Source: Selaginella moellendorffii
Taxonomy: Eukaryota > Streptophyta > Lycopodiopsida > Selaginellales > Selaginellaceae
DNA length: 64,000 nucleotides
Direction: 5' to 3'
NCBI RefSeq assembly: GCF_000143415.4
Contig: NW_003314285.1
Location: 1,433,412 to 1,497,411 of the forward strand
This document shows positions 10,147 through 20,953 of this stretch, one piece after another. Numbering within the stretch: position 1 is the stretch's first letter; the number at the start of each line of letters is the position of its first letter. Position numbers and translations under genes: made by a program. The notes under the pieces are model-generated. The model was not told where the DNA came from. It ran no database searches and worked only from the letters and a program-made list of their open reading frames with translations.

Positions 10147-12286
10147 TTACTCGACCACATTGCGTATGAGTAGCCTGTAAGTGCCGAAGGAGTTCTTACT
10201 TTGCCATGCCCAGGGTATAAAAAACGCGCGGTGGAGACGAGGTGAGCTCTCATTGTCCAGGAACAAGCGTTTAGCCACGACCTGTTAGAAAAATACTCTT
10301 AGAGAATCTGGCAAGCGTAAACAAGCACGTACAGTCCATTTGGTTTGATTGTTTCCACGATACTCTACGCCCGGTCTGTCTAAGACTAGCTCCACCACAA
10401 AGTCACAGGAAGCGTCGCTTTGGAGCTGAGACAGGGATTTCGGAAGAGTGAGAACCTTCGAAAGAAAATAAGTAGCGAGATGAGATCTAACTTACAAATT
10501 GCTTTGGAGAAGCATTGTTATGCCTGTTGAAGTAGTCCGGAGCTGCTTTCGTTCCACCCAGCCTGCTGTCGAATGGAAACGGCATAAGTCCTCTAAAGCC
10601 ATCGTCGAGCCATCTCACTTGGTACTTGGCTGACGGCAGAAAGAACGAGGATGGGAAACGGTGCCACTCACTGCCAATGCAAACTGCATTGAAACGCAGG
10701 AGTTAAAGAGAATTGAAAATGCGAGGCTTGCCTGTGGAATTCTCGGTTGGATTAGTTGGAAGGTGTGTGTAAATCTGCATCGGTGCCGAGTAACCTTGAA
10801 GTAAAGACGTTGTTCGACTATACGATGCCACCAGGATGAAAGATAAGAGCAAAGGCCTCAGTTTCGTGAACAGACCATGCACGAAGCTCATTTTTCGTGG
10901 TACCAGACCTGGAATCCGCTCGATGCTAGCTGCCGCAGCTACGCAAATGAGGGGATAGATTGGATAGAGGAACCTGAAAAGAAAAAAAGCTGAGTGAACT
11001 AAGATAGAGAGCATAGTTTTGATACCTTTCTTCTTTGTGAGGTTGCAAGGACATGAATCCAAACCACAAATACAAAGGTGAGATTACCAGTAGGAGATGC
11101 TTGTCGGTACTTCGTCGCACGAAAAGCAGCAAAACAGGTAGCCCGAACGCCAACAACAACGCAAGATTGAAATTGTTGAGCCCATTCCGAAGATAAAACA
11201 AGGGTCCCTCCACACCGTATAAAATGCTGTCGCCACCTCCCACGACATTGTAGGTGACGAGGTTGAGAATAGAAAGCTTCCACTGACCGTAAAATAATCG
11301 ATCACATAGTGCTGACAGCGCCTGCATAAACAATCAAGTTGAGTTTCCAGGAGAATATCCACCAATTTATAAGAGAAAAGAGGAACTTACGATGAGAACG
11401 ACTGAGGATTTAACACCGGCCATGAAAACCTTGACGGAGCTACCATTCGCCAAAGAGTACACTACCACGGGAAGAACCGCAAGGCCCGAGAATGGCCAGC
11501 CAACAAGGACCCCCAAGGCAGCCACGGCGACGGCAGCTTCAAACTTATCGGCAAGCACAGCCGCTGATGCAAGGCTGATAGCGTACATTGAAAAGGTGCT
11601 CGGCAGAAAAGCTGAGAAAGGAGAAAAAAAAACAAGAAAAGTGAGTGAGAACAGCCTGAGAATTTTTCCTTACTTGTGCTAGCTGTGTAGCAACCACTGG
11701 CAAAGCAGAGTAAAACCAAAGTGTATGATGCCATCCTTTTTCCAAACCTTTCGGACACGGCTGCCACAAGAGCTCCATCGACGCCCGCAGACACCAAGGC
11801 GAATGCCAGTTTAATCAGATAGAAAACTTTCACCTGGAAAAGGAAGATAATTTCAATCCAAAAGAGAAACTTTCCTACCTTTGCGAGAATGTAAGAAGCT
11901 GGAGCTCCAATAACGGCATGAATCAGGATGTAAAGATACGATCGAAGAGCAAACTCCGAGCTAGTCCAGAGAAACGAAACTCCAATTATTTTAGCGAGAG
12001 AACAGACACTCTCTAAAGCTCTCACTCACCTGTACTCCCAAGTTTGAAATCCCGACCCATAGAGAAGAAAATGCAGCGGCTCCCAGTAATTGAAAACCTC
12101 GTCGCAGTCGTGTACGATGTTGGAGCTCGCGCTGAAGTAGCGAGTGATGAAGAGCGCGGCGAAAGCCGCAGCAAATCCGACATTCTTACTGACCTCCGGA
12201 AGATCCTTCTTCTTGGCATCCTCTTCTTCGCTGTTAATCTCCGCTGCCGAGGAGCGATCGTGCCTCCGCTGCCGGAGCTCAGCCAT
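10147..12286 (-). CDS. ALG9: ALG9 alpha-1,2-mannosyltransferase, 9 exons
   Basis: Exons: 12286-12030, 11960-11879, 11833-11674, 11611-11391, 11321-11026, 10973-10732, 10683-10496, 10455-10333, 10281-10147; 1704 bp, 567 aa. It is a GT22 family enzyme of the ER membrane that adds alpha-1,2-mannose from dolichyl-phosphate-mannose to the lipid-linked N-glycan precursor. Evidence: the luminal loop motif DCDEVFNYWEPLHFLLYG near residue 65, several hydrophobic helices, the family motif HKEERFLYPIYPL near residue 340, and a C-terminal luminal part with EWHRFPSSFFLPS and LHRAFFIPW. The intron between exons 6 and 7 uses a GC donor (CAG/GCAAGC at 10731-10730). The length matches plant ALG9. The start is the first ATG in frame, followed by MAELRQRRHD. 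Confidence 0.93.
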
Positions 12287-12499
12287 GAACCCTAGATAAA
12301 TCACAAAACCCTAGAATGAATATTCTGCAAATCTTTTCAGGCAAAACATTTGAATTTCGAATATTCTTTGGGAATCACTCAAGAACCCTAAAACAGAGCT
12401 CTATTTCCACATCTTGAATATCTTGGGCGGATTTTTGGTGATCGAAGTGACGCCATCATAGCCTGAGACGAGAAATTCAAGGAATGAATCGAAGAGAAT

Positions 12500-13009
12500 T
12501 CAAGCATTGAACCCACCAAGCGCTGGATCCATGTTTCGATTCTTGAGCTCCCGATATGTCTGGGCGATGGAGCAGCAGAGGCACCAGCATTCAGTGCAAA
12601 TATCGTTGCATGGTTCTGGCGGGAGGCCGAATTTGTTACGGATTTTACCGCGATAGAGGCAACTGTAGAGGCATCCCAATCCGGCCAGGCAGTGGAGCAA
12701 GCAAAACACTGTCCCTCCGGTACAGCACGCTGCGGTGAGATCGATCGATCGGTAAATTCACGCAATCTTGTCATCGATTCTATCCAGGAATCGAAAGAAC
12801 TTACAAGTGCTTCCTTGATCCAAGACATTGATGTTTCTTCCCACCACAACGCAGGGGCAGAGGCACGCACAGCAGCCTACATTCGATCGAATCACAAGAG
12901 CAAAAAAAATGTGATTGATCCGATCGATGGAAGAAAAAAATCTCTGTTGCTACTCACATGAATTAAAATCTTCAAAGCATCCACACAGACCAGTCGTCCA
13001 TTTTCCCAT
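12500..13009 (-). CDS. PLAC8 / cell-number-regulator protein, 3 exons
   Basis: Exons: 13009-12958, 12876-12805, 12729-12500; 117 aa. The cysteine-rich PLAC8 pattern is clear: WTTGLCGCFED at the start, CCACLCPCVVVGRN, CCTGGTVFCLLHCLAGLGC, and the family ending CSIAQTYRELKNRNMDP. Plant members (FW2.2/CNR, PCR) are small membrane proteins that affect cell number or export divalent metals. The CLCPC motif is close to the CxxxxCPC signature of the metal-resistance members, but function cannot be assigned. It is somewhat short for the family (usually 130-190 aa), with little N-terminal extension. It lies 213 bp upstream of ALG9 on the same strand. Confidence 0.9.
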
Positions 13010-13610
13010 CTTTGTCCCTTCTTCTTTGGGCGTTCTTTCATTGTTTCTTGGCTAAGGTATTTAAATGGACCTTCTCTTCCGCGTTGCAAGGCTTGAGGTA
13101 ATCTCTAGGGCAATTATCGATAGGGCTCTCTTGGCGATGGCGATACGCCGGCGCCAAGGCGCTGTGGACGCGGCGCCTGCATTCCTTGTCGCAGTCCGCC
13201 ATGGCTCTGTCGATGCCGCCGGATTTGAGCTCCAGCTTGCCATGGCGCTATCGATGCCGCCGCATTTGAGCTCCAGGTAAGAGAACCCGATATCCTTCTT
13301 TTCTTGTTTTGGTTTTCTTTCTTTTGTTGCAGCAAATGCCAAGTGAAAGATAAGTATATAAATTGAAACGACCAGATACAATCGCGGTATGTAAGTTGTC
13401 TAGAACAAACGACGCGAGCATTCATGGTTTTCTCCGCAGATTTATGCGTAAAATCACGCTAGTACTCACAACTTCGTCCGTGCTATTGACGAGTTGCTGA
13501 AAGATAGAATAGATGCAAGAGAACACTGTTTATAGAAGTATATTTTTCTATCAACTATTGACTGGTTGCTGCTGCCAGAAGAATCTCATAGACGAGCGGG
13601 TGCTGCCTAC
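13010..13610. other. intergenic with possible small disrupted gene
   Basis: 600 bp between the PLAC8 and F-box genes. It contains a GC-rich island (13110-13280) with short open frames on both strands, a good plus-strand donor at 13277 (CTCCAG/GTAAGAG) and an acceptor at 13332 (TTGTTGCAG). On the minus strand an ATG at 13201 opens a 53-codon Cys-containing frame (MADCDKECRRRVHS). I recognise neither. A 41-bp tandem duplication interrupts both. Confidence 0.35.
13199..13276. repeat. 41-bp imperfect tandem duplication
   Basis: Two adjacent copies, 13199-13239 and 13240-13276, both starting CCATGG and ending GAGCTCCAG. They differ at a few bases. Because 41 is not a multiple of three, the duplication shifts any frame running through it. 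Confidence 0.75.
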
Positions 13611-14765
13611 CTAGAGATGGAGCTGTTTTAGATTTGGCTCCAGCGAGAACCATTTGTGAGAGCTGTTGGATCGCAGCGACACTTGCTCGCAGCGTGGAAG
13701 CCACATCCAAGAGTTGCGAGGAATGCAATAGACGGCTGCCTGAGGGCAGGTGAGACACGAGAAACAGATCAAGTCCTGCTGCGCGGTGCTGCTTATCTGG
13801 TCGTAGTTGTGGAAACAGGTTGATACGAACTTTGCACAAATCTCACCAGGCATGGTGTCCACCTCCGTCCATCGCTTCGGGTTGTTGCCAAGCTTCCAGA
13901 TTCTCATCTTCTTGGTGATCCCGTGCTGCCCGTGTCCGCCGACCAAGTGAAGCACTCCTCGCTCACTCGCTACCGGGATGCAGTAAGTCAGTGACTCGGG
14001 AAGCGGTGCCTCTGACTTGGTCCATTTGCTCTGCTCCAGGTTGAGAGAGAACAGGAGCGGAGGATCGGAGCTAGTTGTGAAGTGGATTGTCTCTTCGCCG
14101 CAGCAGGCTGTCTCGGATCTGAAGTTGAAGGCCATTCCTGGAGCTTGGATCCTCCTCCACGATCCAGCAGCCGAGTCAAACACCTCCGTCACTCGCTCAC
14201 AGCTGCTCAGGTCGTCCAGGACTCGGGATCCAGCAACGACGACTTTGAAGGTGTTGGAAGTGGAGCTTTTGGTGGCGAGAAGGGTGATGACGGCTGCTCG
14301 GGCCATGTTGGAGGCCTTGAGCGGTGGGAGATCCCTCCAAGAGCTGAGCAGCGGGTTACAAACAATGAATTGGCCGGGATGGATGGTCTTGAAGCACAGG
14401 AGTCCTCCAGACGAGGCGGCTATGTCCGTGGCATAGGGAGGCAGGAAGGAGAGGGAAATGGCGAACCACTTGTTGCTGGATCGATCGAAAGCTCTCAGCA
14501 CTCTGGCAGCGCTATAGCTGTGACACTTGAACATGAGGATCCAGGGGAGCCTGGACGAGGGCGATGCTACTCGAGACTGCAGCCCTGCAAAGTTTAGAGA
14601 CGTGAGAGCCTTGTTCCACTCCTTGGAGACGCATCGCAGCCGGAGCAAGCTCTTGATTGGGAGGCACGCGAAGATCCGGAGGAGCAAATCGTGTGGGAGG
14701 CTACTCCATATCCGAGGGTCGAAGTGAGTGATCCTCCTCCAGCGATCGCTACTGCTGCTACTCAT
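13611..14765 (-). CDS. F-box protein, SCF substrate-receptor type
   Basis: Single-exon gene of 384 codons. The F-box is at about residues 22-58: WSSLPHDLLLRIFACLPIKS and LLRLRCVSKEWNKAL. The remainder has kelch/F-box-associated beta-propeller character: ISLSFLPPY, GGLLCFKT, VCNPLLSSWRDLPP, VTEVFDSAAGSWRRI and LHLVGGHG. This is the layout of plant F-box proteins related to UFO and the At5g15710 group, which hold substrates for SCF ubiquitin ligases in cytosol or nucleus. The specific substrate is unknown. The start is the first ATG, followed by MSSSSSDRW. Confidence 0.88.
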   Translation of the reverse strand: MSSSSSDRWRRITHFDPRIWSSLPHDLLLRIFACLPIKSLLRLRCVSKEWNKALTSLNFAGLQSRVASPSSRLPWILMFKCHSYSAARVLRAFDRSSNKWFAISLSFLPPYATDIAASSGGLLCFKTIHPGQFIVCNPLLSSWRDLPPLKASNMARAAVITLLATKSSTSNTFKVVVAGSRVLDDLSSCERVTEVFDSAAGSWRRIQAPGMAFNFRSETACCGEETIHFTTSSDPPLLFSLNLEQSKWTKSEAPLPESLTYCIPVASERGVLHLVGGHGQHGITKKMRIWKLGNNPKRWTEVDTMPGEICAKFVSTCFHNYDQISSTAQQDLICFSCLTCPQAAVYCIPRNSWMWLPRCEQVSLRSNSSHKWFSLEPNLKQLHL

Positions 14766-15147
14766 TTCTTTTCACCCGTTTCCTTCTCACGAGCTCTCCG
14801 ACTATATCTACATCAAGAACGACGTGAGATCCACGTAACGAAGAAGGAAAAATTCTCTTGCGCTTACTCGTTCCAAGCTTCGCTGGAATCTTCGATTGTT
14901 AACGATATTCCCCGGAAGGCGCGTCGTTGACTCTTGACTGGTCTAAGTCAAGTGATCCACTTTTAGGGCTATCTAAAATTGAATGACAACCGTTAGATGA
15001 TAGCATATCCGATGGTTTAGTTATCGCTAGGATTTGCAAGAGCGAGGAATGGCCGGCGCCATTCGGGCACAAGCAGGACGCCAATGAGGAGTTTCTTGCT
15101 GGGAAGGTACATTGCTCGTCGCGGTTGGTGTGACCAGGAGGATCTGA

Positions 15148-16081
15148 ATGGAGTTTTGTGCGTGCGTGAGAGCTAGCGAAGAAGTGGCGGCTATGTTTCC
15201 AAGAAGAGCTCTAGTAAAGATCAAGAAGCCTTTACTCACTGCCATCTTCATCAACGAGCGCTTCATCCAGCCATCGCTCGTGGTTGCTTTTCCAGACGAT
15301 GTCAGCTTCATTGTTGGCATGCTCTTAATCCAGCACCAGCAGCAGCGCGACACTAGTGTCTTGTCCAACATCTCTTCCCAGGTTCTTCTCTACATCGGGA
15401 TGGTGGACGCGCCGATTCAAGGCGCGAATGCAGCCCTGGACGGGGATAAGTTTCACGTCAAGAGTCTCTTCCGAAAGGCCAGTGCTTTGAAGGCCATTGG
15501 AGAGTATACTCAAGCCGTGGAGTGCTTCGAGCTGGCTTTGTCACGGTGAGAGGAGGACCCTGATGCTCTTAGCAATGCAAGGGATCGATGATGCTCTGGC
15601 TGAGTGCCGGCTCTTCCAGGAGCAGAGCGAGACAGGGGGGCCATACGACATCACCAGTTCTTCTCCGGTGGCTTGAAGCCACAGTTGGCGCCATGCTGAC
15701 TTTGTCGGTCCTGTGGAGATCAAAGCTAGCAAGCGTGGACGTGGTGGTTTCTTCCTGAAAGAAGACATGAAGATGGGCCAGGTTCTCGTTGTGAGCAATC
15801 CAATTGCGATGCTCTACTTCGCAGGCATAGAAGATGTAAAGGTAGAGGTCGTGAGAGCTTGCATGGGATCATCCAAGGCACTGGTACAGTTCAACTCACT
15901 CGCAGACTGTCTTGACAAAGTGCCAGAGATCCCAGATATGGATATCTTAAAGCCCAACGTCTCACATGCCAGCCTAGTCCCTCTTGCCCTGGCTTTCCCA
16001 ATACATCCTCCAAGAGAAACCAAAATGACCGAATGCTCGACCAATCTTCCAAAGGATCAATCTGATGCAGCTTCTCATTAG
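15148..16081 (+). pseudogene. broken TPR-SET domain methyltransferase gene
   Basis: Two stretches belong to one family but sit in different frames. 15148-15549 contains a TPR-like block (KSLFRKASALKAIGEYTQA) and ends at a TGA; the same frame continues for 13 codons (EEDPDALSNARDR) before another stop. 15620-15670 gives EQSETGGPYDIT, and from about 15700 a third open stretch gives VGPVEIKASKRGRGGFFLKE, the opening of the SET domain in plant TPR-SET proteins. Frames, stops and the missing rest of SET (no NHS/C or post-SET cysteines seen) point to a dead or strongly mis-assembled copy. An intron with donor near 15546 and acceptor near 15618 would not restore phase. Confidence 0.6.
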
Positions 16082-16789
16082 GCCAGTGGACTTCTGGGCT
16101 TCAAGTCTCTGGCTGCTTAGATGAAAGTTTGTTTACTTAACATCTCTCTTGGAAAGGTTTGGGTGGCACAAACGGTTGAAGACTTGAGTGTTGAAGAAGA
16201 GTTCATGTGGTCTTACTTCTACACTACTACCCTGCTCCACTACTATCAAGAGAGAAATGTAAGTACTTGAAAAATAATTTTTAATAATTTAAATATAAAA
16301 AGAAAAGGCTCATGAATGGTTAAAGGTTTTTTTTTTAGATCAAATATATGAAGAGATTTTATTTTGGGATTTACACAAATATGATTTGGCTAGAATTAAT
16401 GGTGTATACCCTTTTCCTTTTAAGATCATACGACAAAAGTAACCCAATCTAGTGTAAGATTAAAAATTGTGAATATACATATGACTGTTGGCCCTACCTT
16501 GACTTAGACTTGTTTCACATCAAATACATTCAAGTTCATAGAGGTCATTTTAAAGTTGATCTCTACTACTTTGAAGAAGTGTTGCTAGAATAAGTACTAC
16601 ATGGTTCTGGTGCACTAGTTGCCTTGAACTGATGATATCAATCAATAGTCAACAAACTCAAGTTCAAGAAACTCTCCCAAATTCAATGACCTATTGCGAA
16701 GTGTTATACAATACACCATTCAAGGGAATCAATCCTTCCATCGTATGGATCAATTATTCCATGTGAGAATTTATGCCATTTTCTTTGAC

Positions 16790-16912
16790 TTTAAATTGGA
16801 AAAGGGATAATTGTTTTGAGAGAATTTTTAGTGACTATTTTATCCCTTAAAGTTTCAAAAATCCACGATAATAATATATTTAAATTTTATCTCATAATCA
16901 CATAGACTCTAA
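16790..16912 (-). repeat. decayed LTR of the TRIM found at 34671-35058
   Basis: Side-by-side reading with 34920-35045 shows the same order of blocks: TGGAAAAGG, GAGAG, TAGTGACTATTTTATCC, a CCA block and ATCTCAT-ATCACAT. Divergence is high and the ends are lost. Confidence 0.55.
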
Positions 16913-17298
16913 TGCTTATTTCATGACAATGGTATTGATAGTTAAGTGGTTTAACAAGTTGAGGAACTCTTGGTTGAAGGGTTTAATCAATATATTCTAA
17001 TCAATCGCCATATAGTGAAGAAGGATGGCACGATGTGCCTTTAAACAAAGTGATGATAAAGAACATCTATGCCACAAACTGATGACATGTTGTATTGGCT
17101 TGCAAGGTTGATACTTCACCAAGATTGACTTAAGAGTATTATATTTAAGTATTATTAAAAATTTACTTGAGCAATATATCAATTACTAGTTGTGAATTAT
17201 TTGACTAAACTATATAATACTAACAAAGAACCCATTTCCACTAGGAAAGTAGCACTTGCAATTGTAATAATCCAACATTCTCTTTCTTTAATGCGGAA

Positions 17299-17314
17299 TC
17301 TCTCTCTCTCTCTC

Positions 17315-17369
<55 letters not shown>
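17299..17369. repeat. compound (TC)n(TA)n microsatellite
   Basis: About nine TC units (17299-17316) run into about 25 uninterrupted TA units (17320-17369). Such tracts are usually highly length-polymorphic. Confidence 0.97.
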
Positions 17370-17372
<3 letters not shown>

Positions 17373-17549
17373 ATGAGTAAATGTTAAAATTAGAATTTAG
17401 AAGGGTTAAAAGTTTAAACATTCAACTATATAAAAAGTCAAGTATCAATCATATCACATTTAATATATTTCTCAAAATATTATTTTTCTTTGCTTTAGAT
17501 TAAATTTAGTTTGATTATCCACATCAAATCAGGATTAGCTCAAAATCCT

Positions 17550-17640
17550 TAGTTTAGAGTGAGTGGTCCAAATTGAAATTAATTTAATGGCTATCAAAAT
17601 CCCAATATACTAATAATAATATATAGCATTATAGCTTTAC
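17550..17640 (-). repeat. reverse copy of dispersed repeat also at 53240-53330
   Basis: Reads AGTGGTCCAAATTGAAA, then ATGGCTATCAAAATC, then ATACTAATAATAATA; the reverse complement of 53240-53330 gives the same blocks in the same order. It is probably a fragment of a mobile element, since the second copy lies at the edge of the minisatellite-bearing repeat. Confidence 0.6.
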
Positions 17641-18631
17641 ATTTGGAGCTCATAACATAGAAGCATATAAGTTTTTATTTTTTAAAGTATTTAATATTTA
17701 TAATGAAAATTATTATTTATATAAAAGTAACCTCATCAAATAAACCTTTTTGTAAACTATAGAGTATATTTTTATGATTTTATTTATATTTATTTATATT
17801 GAGTTACCAAAACTACTTTGAATTGTATATAACACTGCTCAAATCAACTAAAAACTGGCTCATATAGAGTGTTGATGAGCTAATCTCATGCATCATCAGC
17901 AATGGAAAACCCATTTCTGTCATCTAATGTCTTCAATATAAATGTTATTTTTCTTCAGACGACTTGAAGGGCAATATCATCCATTGCCAATTTATCAAAT
18001 ATATAATGCCAGCATATGCATCATAATATGTCTTAAACAAGTAATATAGGTTATAATATTGCATATGCTTAACATATAAGCATATAGAATGCAAGTCTTC
18101 TGCCAACCAAAACCGCAGCAACCTTCTTCATGAATTTGGCTTTCTATAGCTTCCACAATAGTTATAACTATTAAATCCCTCACATCATCCTGATGTAATT
18201 ACGAATGGAATCAAAATGCCCATCAATAACCTCCTGCTTCATTGCTTTGCAAACCTCTTGCTTCATAGCCTTGTTAAAATGGTCACCCACAATATTCTAA
18301 AATCTCCTTCCTTCATAATATTTAATATTATTCTATTTATAGAAACTTCAAACCAGAAGTTTTACTTGATGTATTAAAATCCCATCTTCTGTCTTCTGGT
18401 TCTTCTAATTTTATCCTCACAGTATGATTGTTTTATGCCAGGAAGCTTGTAGTGCTAAGATTATTAGTATATCAGAGCTGTAAGACATTAATATACAGAA
18501 ATTGCTGAGATGAAAGAAGGACAAGAAATTAGTCACACGGTTGTTGAAATAGCACACTTCAACTTTTCGTAAATATAATATAACACGATTTAAATCAGAT
18601 GAGAATTGCAATTTTTGAACTATAGATTGGT

Positions 18632-19786
18632 TCATACGAATAACTCAAGATACGATTCCGCTGTGGTATACTCCACCTCTGGATACAGAACAGAAGCTTC
18701 CAAATCATCTGGTCCAAAGTCGAAATATAAATCTCCTCTATGAAATATCTCGTACATGTGTGCTGCTGCTGCTCTGGTCAACCAAGAGTGCTTCTCATCT
18801 GCCGTTCATTCACAAGCGTGTTGAGCATGACTAGCGTGCTACTCTTGAACGTTACCTTGTATGTACTTGGCAAATAGCTCCTTCTCACTCAAGTAGCTCT
18901 TCTTCAGTGCTTTGCCTATTTTGCTTTCCCATATGGCTACCTGCTCATTCATTGTCAATACGTTCTTGGGCGGCCGGAAGTAGACAGTCCTGTTCATTGT
19001 TCGGGGATCATCGATACTCTTCGCAGTGTAAGTTCCTATATCCTTTTCAGCCATCCAAACGACTAAAGAAATCCAGTCAGAATTGAGCTCAAGACACAAA
19101 ACTCTACACTTACTCTTCACGTTTCCATCGCCATGGATTACAACGCTATCCCTTGGAGGAAAAAACTTGGACAGAGGTTCTAGTTGAGCAAAACTGGCCA
19201 GAAAAAATCCCATGAAACAATTTGCTGAAATATAAGTGTAAGGTATTCCAAGAACCTCCACAGTTCTTCTGATTGCTACTTTGTCGGTGAATAACTTATC
19301 TCCGGGTGGTATGTGTGGGTTCCTGCCCACGTCCGTTCCAAACTCGGAAGGATAAAACTTCTGCAATAACAAAGGAAACAAGGAACTGGGGAGGCCGATA
19401 TGTGATTCATCTACCTTGATGTTTCCAGCCTCTTTAATCGCATTGATAAGTTTGTATTGTTCATCCAGATGGAAATGAGAGACTGTGCAGATGACAACAT
19501 CCACTTGTTTAAGTAGTTTCACAAGCTCATCGTGGTCATCTAAAGACACCTGCAAACACAAACATTCATGAGGCAAAACATGTTTCGGATCTGTTGCAAG
19601 ACTTACCCAAAATATCTTTGCTCCGGCTCTTCGAAAACTCAGGACAAGCTGCACCTTCTCGACATCCCTTGCAGCTTCCGGCCTAACTTGCACAAACGTT
19701 GGATGCCCCTGTTCTAAGCAGGCATTCACAATATGCCTGCCAATATAGCCAGTCGCGGAAACCACTAGAACCCTGTTTTCCCCCAT
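18632..19786 (-). CDS. PCBER / pinoresinol-lariciresinol reductase family NADPH reductase, 5 exons
   Basis: Exons: 19786-19607, 19549-19415, 19360-19114, 19062-18856, 18798-18632; 311 aa, the normal family length. The N-terminal dinucleotide motif reads VSATGYIGRHIV, a departure from the usual GGTGYIG. Other landmarks are FYPSEFGTDV, the segment FTDKVAIRRTVE with the family's catalytic lysine, IHGDGNVK, DIGTYTAKSIDDPRTMN, YFRPPKN and the C-terminal LYPEVEYTTAESYLELFV. These enzymes reduce phenylpropanoid dimers (lignans, neolignans) or isoflavones in the cytosol; the exact substrate cannot be read from sequence. Reading on past the exon-4 donor gives a false stop at 18839; the fifth exon restores the conserved end. 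It is divergent from the methylesterase gene. Confidence 0.9.
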
Positions 19787-20016
19787 AGAACACCGTAGAG
19801 GAAAGAAACTAGAAGAACGCTATCTATTAGGTGCAAGACAACTGGATCTTTACAAGTGGGCTACGGTCTACAAATTAGTTCACATGTCTGCAGTAAAGAA
19901 TTGACACAGGTTGACCAAGTGAAAGATACTTTTAAACAAACTAATGACGTAAGCATGACGGCCACCAACAAGTTTTTTACACGCAGCAAATGCTGGTCAG
20001 TAGTCCTAATTTCATA
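19787..20016. promoter_or_regulatory. divergent promoter of reductase and methylesterase genes
   Basis: Only about 230 bp lie between the two starts, which point away from each other, so core promoters and 5' UTRs must be packed here. Co-regulation of the two secondary-metabolism-type genes is an inference. Confidence 0.5.
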
Positions 20017-20953
20017 ATGGTGCGTTTCGTCCTTGTCCATGGCGGTGGGGGAGGCGCTTGGTACTGGTTCAAGCTGGTCGATATGCTGCTCAGCTCCGGG
20101 CACGAAGTAGAGGCGCTCAACCTCGCGGCTTCGGGAATCGACACCAGGACTCCTGCGGATGTTTTCTCCTTAGACGACTACAATCAGCCGCTGCTGGAGT
20201 ACCTGGCCGCGCTGCCGGAGAATGACAAGGTTTAGTCTTGTGTGTGTGTGTATGTGTGTGTTTGCATTGCTGCTCCAAAGATGATCTTGTTGCTCTGGAA
20301 TATCAGGTGATTCTTGTGAGTCATAGCCTCGGAGGCAGGAGCGCGGCTTATGCGACTGAGCTTCATCCAGACAAGATCGCACTGGCTGTGTATCTGGCAG
20401 CTCCATTGTGCTCCAACCATCTAGGCCCTGAGGTTAAATTACTGGTCCAAGGCTGTAATCTTACTGATAAGCTTTGCATTTTACAGTTTTGGTATGAACA
20501 GATCAAAGACACTTCTGTGTATGATCTCTTTTACGAGCGTGGGAAGAACAATCTGCCTACAGCCGTCATGGAAAAAAAGAGCCTAGCTCCCGATAACACC
20601 CATCAACTGTGTTCGTCCGAGGTACATGTTTTTGACACTAGCCCGAGCTAGCGTTCTTCTGGTTCCAGGATCGGACGCTGAGCAGGATGCTTGACAGGGC
20701 AATTCCCACCGCGGCCCTGTTTGGAAGCTTCACAAACACGGAGGAGAAGTATGGGAGTGTCCCGGTGGTGTACATCAAAACGTTGCAGGATTTGGCGTGC
20801 CCTCCAGAAATGCAGGACAAGTGGATCGCGACTCATCCATTTGGAAACCTGAAAGAGGTTCTGACCATCGATTCGGATCATTGTGCAGCTTTGTCGGCTC
20901 CTTCCCGGCTGCACGACCTCCTCATTCAAGTCGTAGAAGCCCATGCCTCGTAA
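20017..20953 (+). CDS. methylesterase / hydroxynitrile-lyase-like alpha/beta hydrolase, 4 exons
   Basis: Exons: 20017-20229, 20307-20432, 20487-20621, 20669-20953; 252 aa. It opens with MVRFVLVHGGGGGAWYWFK, which carries the oxyanion-hole HGxGxGAW signature. The nucleophile elbow is LVSHSLGG (Ser near residue 78) and the catalytic His is in DSDHCAALSAPSRL near the end. An Asp in the TLQDLACPPEMQDKW segment is the likely third triad member. Plant MES proteins demethylate methyl salicylate, methyl jasmonate or methyl-IAA; HNL relatives share the fold. An in-frame ATG at 19990 would add nine residues; I chose 20017 because the family starts there. Intron 1 carries a short (TG)n tract. Confidence 0.9.

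Larger units (their letters stand above)
16082..18631. other. AT-rich intergenic region with repeat relics
   Basis: 2.5 kb of markedly AT-rich DNA without a recognisable gene. It holds a decayed LTR fragment (16790-16912), a TC/TA microsatellite (17299-17369) and a reverse-oriented relic shared with 53240-53330 (about 17550-17640), listed separately. The rest shows nothing I can name. Confidence 0.6.

Noticed and set aside
17192-17380. small proteins over the TA repeat
   Set aside because: Tyr/Ile runs are a translation of the microsatellite.
18839-18855. stop at 18839 as the true end of the reductase
   Set aside because: It would remove about 50 conserved C-terminal residues; a GT donor at 18855-18854 and an exon at 18798-18632 restore the full family length and end.
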